DNA of 6,158 nt from NCBI GenBank assembly GCA_016234305.1, contig JACRFM010000001.1:1-6158 (forward strand), written 5' to 3'. The DNA comes from Candidatus Kerfeldbacteria bacterium. Its GTDB lineage: Bacteria; Patescibacteriota; Patescibacteriia; Veblenbacterales; UBA10138. Positions 6,110 to 6,158 of the stretch are shown here, piece after piece. Position 1 is the first letter of the stretch, and each line of letters starts with the position of its first letter. The translations under genes and the position numbers were made by a program. The notes beneath the pieces are model-generated. The model ran no database searches. It was not told where the DNA came from and saw only the letters and a list, made by a program, of their open reading frames with translations.

Positions 6110-6118
6110 TTTAAAGTA

Positions 6119-6124
6119 CCTCCT
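6119..6124 (-). promoter_or_regulatory. Strong Shine-Dalgarno site (AGGAGG) of the hypothetical gene
   Basis: The minus strand reads AGGAGG nine bases before the ATG at 6109. It is the only full-consensus ribosome binding site in the window; secA, the VOC gene, csaA and the MazG-like gene show none. It fixes the start of the 5600-6109 gene and suggests that this gene is translated efficiently. Confidence 0.8.
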
Positions 6125-6158
6125 GATTGTTTTTTATTATTTTTATTTATGATTCTGG

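Noticed and set aside
1..6158. CRISPR array, insertion sequence or direct repeats
   Set aside because: No regularly spaced repeats, transposase-like protein or terminal inverted repeats were seen in any part of the window.

Overview
The window looks like chromosomal DNA of a small-genome bacterium. It is most plausibly a member of the Candidate Phyla Radiation (Patescibacteria, Parcubacteria-like). That placement is inference from three things: the style of the SecA (an insertion in the first nucleotide-binding domain, GRGVDI in place of the usual GRGTDI, and an expanded zinc tail), the densely packed one-strand layout of small housekeeping genes, and the scarcity of clear Shine-Dalgarno sites. 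The ordinary bacterial code fits: complete genes end in TAA, except the MazG-like gene, which ends in TGA.

Every supported gene lies on the minus strand, so transcription runs from high to low coordinates. At the right end is a 169-residue protein of unknown family (5600-6109) with a perfect AGGAGG ribosome binding site. It is closed by a rho-independent terminator (about 5536-5577). Directly after the terminator comes a near-consensus sigma-70 type promoter (5497-5525), and then secA (2722-5460), the preprotein translocase motor ATPase.

From secA leftward there is a tightly spaced run of genes that probably forms one transcription unit: a Tiki/ChaN/erythromycin-esterase-like protein that starts one base after the secA stop (2133-2720), a VOC (glyoxalase/bleomycin-resistance fold) protein (1732-2118), a CsaA-like tRNA-binding/chaperone protein (1365-1698), a YdcF-like DUF218 protein (646-1326), a MazG-like nucleotide pyrophosphohydrolase (222-617), and the start of a NYN-domain (DUF88-like) protein that leaves the window at its left edge (1-167). 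I saw no convincing terminator inside this run.

The most notable observation is in csaA. The family-typical N-terminus is encoded from an ATG at 1698 but in a different frame from the rest of the protein. Removing one base from a run of five C (plus strand, 1652-1656) joins the two frames into a normal 110-residue CsaA. An ORF call starting at TTG 1694 therefore has an artefactual N-terminus.

Functionally, secA belongs to protein export and csaA has been linked to export as a chaperone. The MazG-like, VOC and YdcF-like proteins look like housekeeping or metabolite-cleaning functions. I see no mobile element, CRISPR array, RNA gene or defence-type cassette, and no sign of a wholly new system.
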